Positions 53,721 to 62,660 of a stretch of DNA of 64,000 nucleotides are shown here, one piece after another. Location: positions 62,001 to 126,000 of the forward strand of contig JABSOS010000001.1 in the NCBI GenBank assembly GCA_013216135.1, written 5' to 3'. The DNA comes from Candidatus Caenarcanales bacterium (GTDB taxonomy: Bacteria; Cyanobacteriota; Vampirovibrionia; LMEP-6097). The notes under the pieces were generated by a model, which saw only the letters and a list, made by a program, of their open reading frames with translations, was not told the origin of the DNA and ran no database searches. Position 1 is the stretch's first letter. The number at the start of each line of letters is the position of its first letter. A program made the position numbers and the translations under genes.

Positions 53721-56138
53721 ATGTTATTACGCATTTTGATCCTATTACTGTTTATAGTTCTTCCAGTTAAGGCTGAGCAAATTGAGATAAAACTCTCCCC
53801 AGAGGCTGATATCGAGACTATCAACTCTATAATTGAAGCAAATCAAGATTTAAAATCACAAGATAAAATCAAATCTCTTCAGTTATATAAGAAAAATCTA
53901 AATGGATTAAAGTTTTCATCGCTTAATAAAGAATTTGATGAGAAATCTTTAGATAGAGTCTATAGATTCGAGTGTGAATCCTGTGATTTAGACTCTGTAT
54001 TAAAAGCTCTTAAAAAGTCTGAACTTTGTGAATATATCGAAGAGGATAGAAAAGTTGCGGCTAAGCTATTTTCTGATCCATTATTTACCTCTAATGGTTC
54101 GATTTGGAATAGATCTTACTCTGAGCTTTGGGGTTTAGAAACAGTTAATGCAAGCCAAGCTTGGTCAATTAGTGAAGGAACGAATACTTTAGTAGCCATC
54201 ATTGATGATGGTATTTTCTGGAATCATCCTGATCTTATTGAGAATATTTGGGTTGATACTGCTATTGTTTCTGATACTAATGGTGACGGTAAGGTTAATT
54301 TAAGGGATTTAGATGAAGATGACGATGGTTTTATAACTTCAGATGATATTCCGAATAATGCTTTCGGTAGGGACTTCTATAAAGAGAACAACCCATCTTC
54401 CCCTTATATGCTTGATATTTCAGGTCACGGGACTTTTATTGCTGGGATAATTGCTGCTACTAGTAATAATGGTATCGGTATGAAAGGTCTTGCGCACCAA
54501 GCAAATATTCTTCCAGTAAAAATTATTGATGCTTTGGACAATACTTTTAGTACTTTTGATATGGCAAGCGCAATTAGATATGCAGCCAATCAGGGAGCAG
54601 ATGCAATCAATATTTCACTAGGTTGGGCTGGTGACTCCCCAGTTATCGAAAGTGCTATCGATTATGCAAACTCAAGAGGTGCGTTTGTATTTGTTGCTGC
54701 TGGTAACGACGATTCTACTATTGCAAGCACATCTAATAAATATCCCATGAGTTACCCTAACGTTATAGTAGTTTCATCGATTGATCCTAATACTAGTGTG
54801 GATACTTTTGCAAACTTTGGTCCTGAAGTCGATATCCTGGCTCCAGGTTCTTCTATCGTTTCTACGAACACAGATTTGCAGTTAGTAGGTTTATCTTCTG
54901 AAGAAGAAGTGGACGACGGTTTAACTGATAACGATGTTAGTATCGTGAAGGAATCGTATTTTGTTTCTCAAGGAACTTCATATGCTACTCCTTATGTAGC
55001 TGCTACAGCAGCTTTGCTTAATTCACAAAAAAGTGATTTAACATTTTTAGAGTTAAGAGCGATACTTCAAGAAACTTCAAATAAAAGTTTTAATAGTACT
55101 GGAAAGTCTTTCGGGTCAAATGTGGGAGTCTTAGATACTTTTGTTGCTTTAAGAGATTATCAATCAATTTTGGATAATAGTTCTGGTGGCTTTGCAAGCG
55201 GGACATTGACTTTATCAGGGAATGAAGTTTCTGAAAATAGGGACTTTGATTCTATTATTGGTCTTATAGGGGTTGAAGATGGAGATTTTTCTAGGTTTGA
55301 GTATGACTATTCTATAGTTTCTGATAACACAAATCTCTTTAAAATTCAAAATGATCGTTCTCTTTATACAAATGCAGCCCTTGATTATGAGGCACAAAGC
55401 TCATATACTGTAAGGATTAGAGCAACTGCTCCTAGTGGTGACTTTCTTGAGCAGGATTTTGTAATTGTGGTAATTAATGACGAGTCAGATGATCCTAAAG
55501 CGATAACAATTGATAATAATGAAATCTATGAAAATAGTTCTGCTTCAAGTGCTATAGGTGAGTTTTCAATAGAAGGTGGTTTAGAATTTTTCTATGACTT
55601 TTCTTTATCAGGAGTGGATGCTGATAAATTTGAAGTGAGAAATGATGTTCTTTACACTAAAGAATCATTAGATTATGAAACAAAAAGTTCGTATAGTCTT
55701 ACTGTTAAAGCGGTAAGAGCTTCTACTGGTGAGGAGCATAGTAGCAACATCACTGTAAATGTTTTAGACGAGGATGTTGATTTTGGAGAAAGGAATCCTA
55801 GGTTTAGTTTTGGGAGCTTAATTAATGAGATCGAACTTGATAATGAGTCAGGTAGAAGACAGCAAACTCTTTCTAGAAGAAACAATATTGAAGGTAATGT
55901 AGTTGCTAGTTTTAAGCCTAAATATGAAATCGATTCGGACTATACAATTTCTTTAGAAGGTAATAGAGGAGCATTAAAGTTCCTTGAGATTAACGCTCAG
56001 AATCAGCTTGTGATAAAGCAAAGATTTAAAGGAAAACAATTTAGAAAAGGTAGAAGGTTGAAAGTTACTGTAAATGCTGTCAGTGAAAGATCTGGATCAA
56101 GTACTTATACATTTACTTTAAGGTTAAGTAGAAGGTAG
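53721..56138 (+). CDS. Secreted subtilisin-like (S8) protease with cadherin-like repeats
   Basis: An 805-residue exported protease. The signal peptide LLRILILLLFIVLPVKA is followed by a propeptide-like segment (about 20-110). The S8 domain has Asp162 (VAIIDDGI), His236 (SGHGTFIAG), oxyanion Asn329 (VAAGND) and Ser420 (GTSYATPYVAA), all intact. An Asp-rich insert after Asp162 (TNGDGKVNLRDLDEDDDGF) looks like an EF-hand/dockerin-type calcium site. Residues about 490-690 hold two cadherin-like repeats (LDYEAQSSYTVRIRA; LDYETKSSYSLTVKA). The last 100 residues form a basic domain. It is probably a calcium-stabilised extracellular or surface protease. ATG 53721 has TATAAT 7 nt upstream. Confidence 0.92.
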   Translation: MLLRILILLLFIVLPVKAEQIEIKLSPEADIETINSIIEANQDLKSQDKIKSLQLYKKNLNGLKFSSLNKEFDEKSLDRVYRFECESCDLDSVLKALKKSELCEYIEEDRKVAAKLFSDPLFTSNGSIWNRSYSELWGLETVNASQAWSISEGTNTLVAIIDDGIFWNHPDLIENIWVDTAIVSDTNGDGKVNLRDLDEDDDGFITSDDIPNNAFGRDFYKENNPSSPYMLDISGHGTFIAGIIAATSNNGIGMKGLAHQANILPVKIIDALDNTFSTFDMASAIRYAANQGADAINISLGWAGDSPVIESAIDYANSRGAFVFVAAGNDDSTIASTSNKYPMSYPNVIVVSSIDPNTSVDTFANFGPEVDILAPGSSIVSTNTDLQLVGLSSEEEVDDGLTDNDVSIVKESYFVSQGTSYATPYVAATAALLNSQKSDLTFLELRAILQETSNKSFNSTGKSFGSNVGVLDTFVALRDYQSILDNSSGGFASGTLTLSGNEVSENRDFDSIIGLIGVEDGDFSRFEYDYSIVSDNTNLFKIQNDRSLYTNAALDYEAQSSYTVRIRATAPSGDFLEQDFVIVVINDESDDPKAITIDNNEIYENSSASSAIGEFSIEGGLEFFYDFSLSGVDADKFEVRNDVLYTKESLDYETKSSYSLTVKAVRASTGEEHSSNITVNVLDEDVDFGERNPRFSFGSLINEIELDNESGRRQQTLSRRNNIEGNVVASFKPKYEIDSDYTISLEGNRGALKFLEINAQNQLVIKQRFKGKQFRKGRRLKVTVNAVSERSGSSTYTFTLRLSRR

Positions 56139-56139
56139 T

Positions 56140-56496
56140 TTAAAAACCATATAGAAAAGTCTTACGCTGTTTTTGATACTCATTAAATCTATCACTGATA
56201 GTTTTCTGATTCAGTTTATTACTGTATTCATAAGCTGAATCAGAGATAATAAAACTATTTTGATCATTAATGTGAACCATCTTTAGACGGTTGGCTGTAC
56301 CACTAAGGTTATTAATAGAACTGTGTTGCAGGTACGAAACTTTTAATTTACTTTTTTCATTATTGATAGTGCTTATCTCTTTATTTAAGGCACGGTTTAC
56401 TGATTCAAAGCCGATGTTTACAAACATTAGAATGCTACTGATAATGAAAATCAATACTAGTAGAATTAGGATTTTGTTTGATGGGATGCTGTGCAT
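56140..56496 (-). CDS. FtsL-like small membrane protein
   Basis: A 118-residue bitopic protein: a short cytoplasmic tail, one membrane helix (about 9-28, ILILLVLIFIISSILMFVNI) and an outside coiled coil (VNRALNKEISTINNEKSKLK), then NLSGTANRLKMVHINDQNSF. This size and layout, and the position in the rsmH operon where ftsL normally sits, suggest the division protein FtsL (divisome partner of FtsB/FtsQ). Sequence identity of FtsL is always low, so the call rests on topology and context. The start overlaps the end of the YheT-like gene by 31 bp, implying coupling. No ftsI or mur genes follow; the next gene converges. Confidence 0.6.
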   Translation of the reverse strand: MHSIPSNKILILLVLIFIISSILMFVNIGFESVNRALNKEISTINNEKSKLKVSYLQHSSINNLSGTANRLKMVHINDQNSFIISDSAYEYSNKLNQKTISDRFNEYQKQRKTFLYGF

Positions 56497-57479
56497 TCTT
56501 CTTCCTTATATTTTACCTGATTAAAAAATTCAAGGATTCTTCTTTCATGGTAGTAAATATTCTCTTTGTTAAAATCCATAAAACCTACATGCCCACCATG
56601 TTTTGTAATTTCTAAAAATAGATTTTTGTTATCCATCGCTTCATTTGTGGGGTAACAGTTTTTCCCTAGGAAAGTATCATCTTCTGAGCTAAGCATTAAA
56701 GTAGGAGTTTTAATTGAGCTTAGGTAAGGTTTTGAACTTGCTTTAGCCCAGTAATCTTCAGCTGACTTGAAACCATTTAATGGAGCAGTATACTTTTCAT
56801 CAAAGTCATGGAAGTTTTTTATTCTATGAAAGTCTTGGACTGAAACTTTTTCAGGAAATTTCTGAGCTTTAATTTTCATTTTTCTATATAGATTTAATAG
56901 AAAGCGTTTCATGTAGATATAGTTTTTTTCTTTTGCCATCTGCTCAGCACTGCAAGCTAAGTCTATGGGTGATGAAAGAGCTACAGCTCTTTTTATTTTA
57001 GGGTTTACCAGTGAAGATTCTTCTCCTAGGTATTTAAGGACTATGTTTCCACCGATACTAATTCCTATTAAATAAATATTTTCATATTTATAGTTGTTTG
57101 AAACATAGTCTATGACTTCTTTCAGATCTTCACTTTTTCCACTGTGGTAGGTTTTTATTAATTTATTGGTTTTACCACTACAGCCTCTGTAGTTCATTGC
57201 TAAAATATCATAGCTATGATCAAAGAGTATCTTTGCTATGCTTGCTTCTGTTCCTGTTTCTGAGTTGCTTTCAAGTCCATGGCAAATAATTGCTAAGCTA
57301 TTATTTTTTTCTTTGTGCTTTAAAAAATCTAAATCTAGAAAATCATTATCTTTTGTATTTATTCTAGTTCTAGAGTATTTGATTTTAGGACGAGCACGAA
57401 GTAAATAAGGAATAATCGTGTGTAAGTGTGGGTTCTTGAATAATAGTGGAGCCTGATACTTAGAATAAATTACTGGCAT
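56466..57479 (-). CDS. YheT-like alpha/beta hydrolase
   Basis: A 337-residue esterase-fold protein of the YheT/ABHD1-3 group. The N terminus YQAPLLFKNPHLHTIIPYLLR is the family signature. LAIICHGLESNSETG is the oxyanion region, GISIGGNIV holds the nucleophile Ser, SSEDDTFL the acid and TKHGGHVGFM the His, so the triad is complete. Family members act on acyl esters in lipid metabolism; substrate unknown. AAGGAAA precedes the ATG. The start overlaps rsmH by 10 bp. Insertion of a hydrolase between rsmH and an ftsL-like gene is unusual. Confidence 0.88.
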   Translation of the reverse strand: MPVIYSKYQAPLLFKNPHLHTIIPYLLRARPKIKYSRTRINTKDNDFLDLDFLKHKEKNNSLAIICHGLESNSETGTEASIAKILFDHSYDILAMNYRGCSGKTNKLIKTYHSGKSEDLKEVIDYVSNNYKYENIYLIGISIGGNIVLKYLGEESSLVNPKIKRAVALSSPIDLACSAEQMAKEKNYIYMKRFLLNLYRKMKIKAQKFPEKVSVQDFHRIKNFHDFDEKYTAPLNGFKSAEDYWAKASSKPYLSSIKTPTLMLSSEDDTFLGKNCYPTNEAMDNKNLFLEITKHGGHVGFMDFNKENIYYHERRILEFFNQVKYKEEECTASHQTKS

Positions 57480-58378
57480 TGATTTTCCTTGCTTCTAAAT
57501 ATTCCCGCTCTAAGCTTTGCACAGCGTGATCTGGAGTTCTCTTTATATTCTTCTCTAGTAGCTTCTAATGGTTTTTTAAAAGGTAACTCAAATTTATAAT
57601 TATCATCTTTTTTCTTGAAGAATAGCTTTGCTATTCTATCCTCTAGAGAATGGAATGAGATGATTACCACTCTAGCTTCTTTTTCAAGTATTTCAGGGAT
57701 TGAATCTAAGAGGCTTTTTAATACTTCCAGTTCTCTATTCACGTATATTCTTAAAGCTTGAAAACATTTAGTTGCTGGATGGGTTTTAGATTTTTTATGA
57801 TACCTTCTCCAATAAATATCTTTAATTAAATCAGCAAGCTCTTGACTAGTTTCTATTGGTCTACTTTCTATAATTTTAGAAGCGATTTGTCTTGAAAGTC
57901 TTTCCTCTGCATAGTTGTAGAACATGTCAGCAATTTCTTTTTCTTTATAGTGATTTATTACTTCATAAGCAGAAATCTCTAAGTCTGTATCCATGCGCAT
58001 ATCAAGTTTAGTGTCATGCTGGTAACTAAAACCTCTTTCTGGGTCATCAAGCTGGATAGAACTTAGTCCTAGATCCATTAGTAAGCCACCTGTGATTTTT
58101 ATATTATTTTCTTTACAGTAGTTGGGAATATTCTCAAAGTTACTATGAACTAAAGTCCAGTTCTCATATTTATCAGCTTCAGCTTGATGTTGCTTGATGA
58201 CATTTATATCTTGATCAAAGGAATATAGATGTCCAGTGGTATTTAGCTTTTCTAGAATCATTTTTGAATGACCAGCAGCCCCTAAAGTACAATCAAAATA
58301 AACTAAACCTTCTTGAACATTAAGCTCGGAGAGGGTTTCTGTAGGCATGACGGCTATGTGGCTATAGCTAGATGACAC
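57470..58378 (-). CDS. rsmH: 16S rRNA (cytosine-1402-N4) methyltransferase
   Basis: Methylates N4 of C1402 in the ribosomal P site using SAM. At 302 residues it is normal. The start is GTG 58378, since the family-typical H-I-x-V-M (here HIAVMPTETL) lies right after it; the next ATG would cut that motif. SAM site: VYFDCTLGAAGHSKMIL; further LMDLGLSSIQLDDPERGFSY, LDMRMDTDLEISAYEVIN, CFQALRIYVNRELEVL and VVIISFHSLEDRIAK. It overlaps rdgB by 11 bp and YheT-like by 10 bp, in a tight operon. rsmH usually opens the division and cell-wall cluster; only an ftsL-like gene remains here. Confidence 0.95.
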   Translation of the reverse strand: MSSSYSHIAVMPTETLSELNVQEGLVYFDCTLGAAGHSKMILEKLNTTGHLYSFDQDINVIKQHQAEADKYENWTLVHSNFENIPNYCKENNIKITGGLLMDLGLSSIQLDDPERGFSYQHDTKLDMRMDTDLEISAYEVINHYKEKEIADMFYNYAEERLSRQIASKIIESRPIETSQELADLIKDIYWRRYHKKSKTHPATKCFQALRIYVNRELEVLKSLLDSIPEILEKEARVVIISFHSLEDRIAKLFFKKKDDNYKFELPFKKPLEATREEYKENSRSRCAKLRAGIFRSKENQCQ

Positions 58379-59078
58379 TTACACTATCCTGTGATTTTTT
58401 AAATAAAAATAGTAGTAGTTTTTTTACAGCTTTAAATCTGTGGCTATATGAGTTTTTCTCTCTAGATTCCATTTGAGCAACTGTTTTAGTTTTATCGATA
58501 AATGCGCTATCTGGAAAATTGAATTCTTGTTCAATATGAATTTGGTCATCATAATTAGTTTCTAGAACTGGGTAAACCACAGGATCAAAACCAAAGCCTT
58601 GTTCACCGTGTTTTTCTGTAGCAAGTTCACCGTACCAATAAGCAGCTGTTTGGAAAATGATTTCTCCTTCAGGGTTTGCTAAAACAAGTGCACAAACATA
58701 ACGTACTTCTCTTTCATCTTTAGCTTCCATTTCTTTGAGAAGTCCAGGAACTCCTTTTGCAGGATCACGAAGATATCTACCAGAATAAATGCCAGGTTCA
58801 CCATTTAAAGTCTTAACTTCTATGCCACTATCGTCTGCTAAAGCAATCTGACCGGTTCTTTTAGCTCCAGCTATGGCTTTTATCTTTGCGTTTTCTAAGT
58901 AAGTACTTCCTGTTTCTTCAGGGTCAAAGTCAGTAATTCCTAAGTCTCTTAGGTTTCTGAAGAAATATTTTTCAGCATCTAATTCTAAAGAAGATCTTTC
59001 GTAGAGAATATCTAAGATTTCAGCGAATTCTCTTAGTTTTCCTTGATTACTAGTGCAAATAATAATTTCTTGGGGCAT
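58368..59078 (-). CDS. rdgB: XTP/dITP pyrophosphatase (Ham1/RdgB family)
   Basis: Hydrolyses non-canonical purine triphosphates (XTP, dITP, ITP), keeping inosine and xanthine out of DNA and RNA. 236 residues. Motifs: IICTSNQGKLREFAEIL, DPEETGSTYLENAKIKA, ALADDSGIEVKTLNGEPGIYSGRYL and GEQGFGFDPVVYP, all diagnostic. Somewhat longer than the E. coli enzyme (197) because of extra residues near 25-50 and at the C terminus. TAAAAT lies 6 nt before the ATG within the 3' end of the upstream orphan gene, so it may also be transcribed independently. It overlaps rsmH by 11 bp. Confidence 0.93.
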   Translation of the reverse strand: MPQEIIICTSNQGKLREFAEILDILYERSSLELDAEKYFFRNLRDLGITDFDPEETGSTYLENAKIKAIAGAKRTGQIALADDSGIEVKTLNGEPGIYSGRYLRDPAKGVPGLLKEMEAKDEREVRYVCALVLANPEGEIIFQTAAYWYGELATEKHGEQGFGFDPVVYPVLETNYDDQIHIEQEFNFPDSAFIDKTKTVAQMESREKNSYSHRFKAVKKLLLFLFKKSQDSVSVI

Positions 59079-59080
59079 GT

Positions 59081-60508
59081 TTATATTTTAGCTTTAATTC
59101 TATTTATAGAGTCTAAGATAATTTTTTCAAAATATGCAGGATCTCTTTTGATGAGTTCATACCAAGTAGTTTCTTCACCATTAACTATTATTTTTGTAGG
59201 TGCACTTTCAAGTCTAGCTAGTTCCTTTATATTGAGTAAGTTATTCTGAATTTGATTGAATTTCTTCTCTTCAACTTTATCTATATTATGTCGAAATGTA
59301 TTAAGTGCCGTAAATATTCCGTATATTATTGAGGCTCTTTTTTCCTTTTTGGATAGCTCTTTATATTGGAGCTGATCTTTCTGGTATTCATTGACTTGAT
59401 TTTTGTAGAAGTATCTTGTATCTTTATCTGATCTAGCTATTCGCCAAAAAGATGAGGTTTTTCCTAGCAGCATATTCATCATCCCTTCAGCTAATGCTAC
59501 TCTTAATTCTTTGTCTTTTGCATCAGCATCAAAGTTTGGATCATTTAGTAAATAATGAGAATTGTCGTGATAAATTGTTTTTAATGCACCATTTTCTTTA
59601 TTTTTTTCCGTAGTTGCATTTTCACCTATATTATTTATGTCGAAGTTTTTTTGCAGAAACTCTTCTAAGATTGGTCCTAAATAATGTACCGCAGTTTCTA
59701 GCGTGGGGTTAAATAGAACAGCATTTAGATAATCTTCTTCAAATCTGTCTCGGTCTTTATGGTAAAAGCTTTTTAGGTTCTTAAGTATTTTTTCAAGTAA
59801 TTCTCTTTCTTCATAGAATTTGACTTCGTAACCTCTAGCGTATTCATCTAATTTATATGTTAATGTAAATCTCATTAATTTATGAGTATTTGAACTTAAG
59901 GCTTGGTTCCAATTTATTTTTTCATTTAAAACTGTGTAATAATCTTTCTTTCGAAAGCTATTATGATCATTTAATCTCCTCAAGTTCATGTAGATATCAC
60001 AAAAGTCATAGAAATCATCTGAGTCTTTTTCTTCTTTGGAAAAAAGATTTTGGTTGTTTGCTAATTGGTCTTTTAAAAAGATTATAGATAAATTTCCAAG
60101 ATTCTCCCTGAGTTTGTTGTTAGATACTTTATTTAGCTCTTGGTGTGCTTGAAAAAAAATATTTAAAAATAGAACTTGTTTTTTAAAATCTGCTTGGAAA
60201 AATTTATCTTTTGATTCTATAATTTCTTCAATTAATTTATTTGGATTTAGTCTTATAAGGAGCTTTCTAATATTTTTTTTATTATTGTTATTTTTTGCAT
60301 CTTGAGGTTTGAGATTTAATAACGAGTCAATTAAGTCTTTCTCATTCATTTTTAAATTAATGAGATCTAAGTTGAATTTTTGATCATGGAGTTTTTGAGA
60401 AGTTTCTTTTGTATTAGTTTTACTTTTTATTAAGTAATTTTCTGGGAGTATAAGTGGGTTATTAATTTTGTCAGTATGATACTTTTCTTGAGTTTTTTGG
60501 ATTTTCAT
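59081..60508 (-). CDS. Hypothetical helical protein
   Basis: A 475-residue Lys/Asn/Glu-rich soluble protein, almost wholly helical, with no signal peptide and no recognised domain. A His-rich patch (TIYHDNSHYLLNDPNFDAD) near residue 310 and AEGMMNMLLGKTSSFWRIARS are the only distinctive segments. GGTGAG provides a ribosome site five bases before the ATG. It is first in the minus-strand operon leading into rdgB (2-bp gap) and rsmH. Its style (low complexity, Asn/Lys-rich) matches the other orphans at 2.5, 28.6 and 34.1 kb. Confidence 0.55.
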   Translation of the reverse strand: MKIQKTQEKYHTDKINNPLILPENYLIKSKTNTKETSQKLHDQKFNLDLINLKMNEKDLIDSLLNLKPQDAKNNNNKKNIRKLLIRLNPNKLIEEIIESKDKFFQADFKKQVLFLNIFFQAHQELNKVSNNKLRENLGNLSIIFLKDQLANNQNLFSKEEKDSDDFYDFCDIYMNLRRLNDHNSFRKKDYYTVLNEKINWNQALSSNTHKLMRFTLTYKLDEYARGYEVKFYEERELLEKILKNLKSFYHKDRDRFEEDYLNAVLFNPTLETAVHYLGPILEEFLQKNFDINNIGENATTEKNKENGALKTIYHDNSHYLLNDPNFDADAKDKELRVALAEGMMNMLLGKTSSFWRIARSDKDTRYFYKNQVNEYQKDQLQYKELSKKEKRASIIYGIFTALNTFRHNIDKVEEKKFNQIQNNLLNIKELARLESAPTKIIVNGEETTWYELIKRDPAYFEKIILDSINRIKAKI

Positions 60509-60577
60509 TTTGACTCACCAAACCTTATTATTTTTAGAACAAAAAATCAACCTATTGTATTTAAGATAATAGCACGC

Positions 60578-61795
60578 CTAGGCTTGCAAAATATCTCTTA
60601 AATATAAATGAGCATTTTCAATATTTATTAAATAAAGAGTCCTACCACGAAGATTAATTTCCTGATAATCATCAAAATTATTTGATTTGTTAAACAAAAT
60701 AATAGCTTTTTCGGTAAGAGGGTAATATCTCATAAAAGTTTCCATACCCTTAGTAAGATTACTCACTTCATATTTATTTTTTACTTCAATAGGAATAAGT
60801 TTCTGATTTCTTTTCCAAACAAAATCAACTTCACTACCTTTACTAGTGCGCCAAAAGAAAATATCAGTATTCGCTTTATTTGCTATGAATAGCAGATAGT
60901 GATAAACATAGCTTTCCATGATGCAGCTAAGGTCGTTACGCTCATTTAATTTACTAAAGTCTTTAATTAGTGCATTTCTAATCCCTAAATCATAGAGATA
61001 GTACTTACGCGATTTTTTCAATTCATTGCTAAGCTTATTTGAAAAGGATTTCAAAGGATAAAGAGTATAAGTTTGTTCTAAAGTGTCTAGGTAGGATTGA
61101 ACTGTTTGTGCTGATACGCTTAAGTCATTTGCAAGATTGCTCACGGAGACTACTTGTCCTTGGTTAGCTGCAAGCATATAGATTAATTTATTAAAACTTG
61201 AAATATTTTCTTCTTTTACTAGAGATTTAATGTCTTTCTGAATGTAGGTTTCCAGAATACCATTTAGGTAGCTTTCTCTTTCTTCTCCTTCGTATTGATA
61301 AGTTTCTGGCAAGCCACCATAGATAAAGTAATCTTCTTTAGTTAAATTAATAGAAGAATATTCTTCTAAACTTAAAGGCATAAGTTGGTATTTATGAACC
61401 CTGCCAGCCATACTTTCTTTTATATGCTTGTGCATTTCAATAGCAGAGGAGCCAGAAGCAAAGATTTTGATTTGTTTTTTAGGGTTACGTTTACCTAAGT
61501 CATAGATTCCTTTAAAAATCTTTCCGGCATTTTTCAGATAATGAAATTCATCTATAAATACTGTTTTACCTGAATTTAGAAGTAGTTCTTGTACATCTTC
61601 ATCGTTGCCTGTAAATTTTCTTAGATCTGTAGGTTGTTCAAGATCGTAGTAAGTAAATTTACCTTTTACTTGATTTGCTATTTGGTTCATCAAAAAGCTT
61701 TTACCACTCTGTCTCGGTCCAAAGATTAGGGTGACTTTAGAGTTAGTAAGTTCTTTTAGCAGAGTTTCTATTAATTGTCTTTGAAATTCCTGCAT
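60578..61795 (-). CDS. AAA-family ATPase with DUF4143 domain (second copy)
   Basis: A 405-residue ATPase of the same family as the one at 12.7-13.9 kb but clearly diverged. Walker A GPRQSGKS (26-33), Walker B TVFIDEFHYL (about 80), the sensor-like IFASGSSAIEMHKHIKESMAGR, a winged-helix segment (VSVSNLANDLSVSAQTVQSYL) and a C-terminal nuclease-like EVDFVWKRNQKLIPIEVKNKY. The last motif (E-V-D, then E-V-K) is the PD-(D/E)XK-like pattern, which the first copy keeps only partly. TAAAAT ends 6 nt before the ATG. Divergent from cysE across 118 bp holding an inverted repeat. Role unknown; the family is often strain-variable. Confidence 0.85.
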   Translation of the reverse strand: MQEFQRQLIETLLKELTNSKVTLIFGPRQSGKSFLMNQIANQVKGKFTYYDLEQPTDLRKFTGNDEDVQELLLNSGKTVFIDEFHYLKNAGKIFKGIYDLGKRNPKKQIKIFASGSSAIEMHKHIKESMAGRVHKYQLMPLSLEEYSSINLTKEDYFIYGGLPETYQYEGEERESYLNGILETYIQKDIKSLVKEENISSFNKLIYMLAANQGQVVSVSNLANDLSVSAQTVQSYLDTLEQTYTLYPLKSFSNKLSNELKKSRKYYLYDLGIRNALIKDFSKLNERNDLSCIMESYVYHYLLFIANKANTDIFFWRTSKGSEVDFVWKRNQKLIPIEVKNKYEVSNLTKGMETFMRYYPLTEKAIILFNKSNNFDDYQEINLRGRTLYLINIENAHLYLRDILQA

Positions 61796-61801
61796 TACTT
61801 A

Positions 61802-61807
61802 ATTTTA
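61802..61807 (-). promoter_or_regulatory. -10 box (TAAAAT) at leaderless spacing
   Basis: Minus-strand TAAAAT ends 6 nt before ATG 61795 of the second DUF4143 ATPase. Confidence 0.4.
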
Positions 61808-61834
61808 CCACTTTGGGTGGAATTTCTAACCATT

Positions 61835-61869
61835 ACTTAAGAATCTTGCCAAAGGTGTAATTCTTAAGT
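61835..61869. promoter_or_regulatory. Inverted repeat between divergent genes
   Basis: ACTTAAGAAT and ATTCTTAAGT are perfect reverse complements separated by 15 nt, lying between the ATPase promoter and the cysE promoter. Placed to act as an operator for either gene. Confidence 0.45.
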
Positions 61870-61878
61870 TATGTTAAG

Positions 61879-61906
61879 TTTACTCAATTTTCAAGCATAG
61901 TATAAT
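61879..61906 (+). promoter_or_regulatory. cysE: cysE promoter
   Basis: TTTACT (61879-61884), a 16-bp spacer and TATAAT (61901-61906), which ends 7 nt before the ATG: a leaderless arrangement. Confidence 0.55.
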
Positions 61907-61913
61907 CACAAAT

Positions 61914-62588
61914 ATGTTCAGGACTTTTCGAGAGGAGATAAAAAATATCTACAGGAAAGACCCTGCCTGTAACTCTATTTTTGAGATTTTATTTTGCTAT
62001 CCAGGTTTTCACGCTATTTTAGCTCATAGAATCTTTCATTTTTTCTGGACTAAAAAGTGGGGATTCTTAAATGGTTTAATTAGATTTTTTGTGCGCGTTG
62101 CAGCTCATGTAATTAAAATCTCGACAGGGATAGAGATTCACCCAGCAGCACAGATAGGAAAAGATTTCTTTATAGATCACGGCACTGGAGTGGTTATAGG
62201 GGAAACTACTATCATCGGTGATAATGTAACTCTTTATCAGGGAGTGACTCTAGGGGGAGTGTCTACAAAAAAAGAGAAGCGTCACCCGACTTTAGCGTCT
62301 AACATCGTTATCGGTGCTGGAGCGAAGGTTTTAGGAAATATAGAAATAGGTGATTATGTCCAAGTCGGTGCTAATTCTGTAGTTTTAAAAGATATTCCGT
62401 CTTGCTCTACGGTCGTAGGAATCCCTGGAAGAATAGTGAAGATGAATGGTGAGCTTAAAGAATGTATCGATAATTTGGAGCATAACAAGACGCCCGACTT
62501 TGTCGGTGCGACACTTCAAGCTATGCAGGAAAAGATAGAATCTTTAGAGGCTGAACTTAAGGAATTAAAGTCTGAGAAACTTGTTTAA
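61914..62588 (+). CDS. cysE: Serine O-acetyltransferase
   Basis: Makes O-acetyl-L-serine from serine and acetyl-CoA, the carbon skeleton for cysteine. 224 residues: helical N terminus (EIKNIYRKDPACNS; FHAILAHRIFHFFW) and a left-handed beta-helix of hexapeptide repeats (GIEIHPAAQIGKDFFIDHG; GVVIGETTIIGDNVTLYQGV). TLGGVSTKKEKRHPTL is the acetyl-CoA/active-site segment with the catalytic His. The C-terminal part beyond the helix is a coiled coil rather than the short cysteine-binding tail of E. coli, so feedback inhibition or CysK binding may differ. It fits with CysC (sulfate activation) at 31-32 kb as part of sulfur assimilation. Confidence 0.93.
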   Translation: MFRTFREEIKNIYRKDPACNSIFEILFCYPGFHAILAHRIFHFFWTKKWGFLNGLIRFFVRVAAHVIKISTGIEIHPAAQIGKDFFIDHGTGVVIGETTIIGDNVTLYQGVTLGGVSTKKEKRHPTLASNIVIGAGAKVLGNIEIGDYVQVGANSVVLKDIPSCSTVVGIPGRIVKMNGELKECIDNLEHNKTPDFVGATLQAMQEKIESLEAELKELKSEKLV

Positions 62589-62660
62589 TTTCTGTTTTTA
62601 TTTAGCTAATTCTAAATCATCTATGATTTCAGAGTTAGATATCGATTCTGGTCTATGTTT

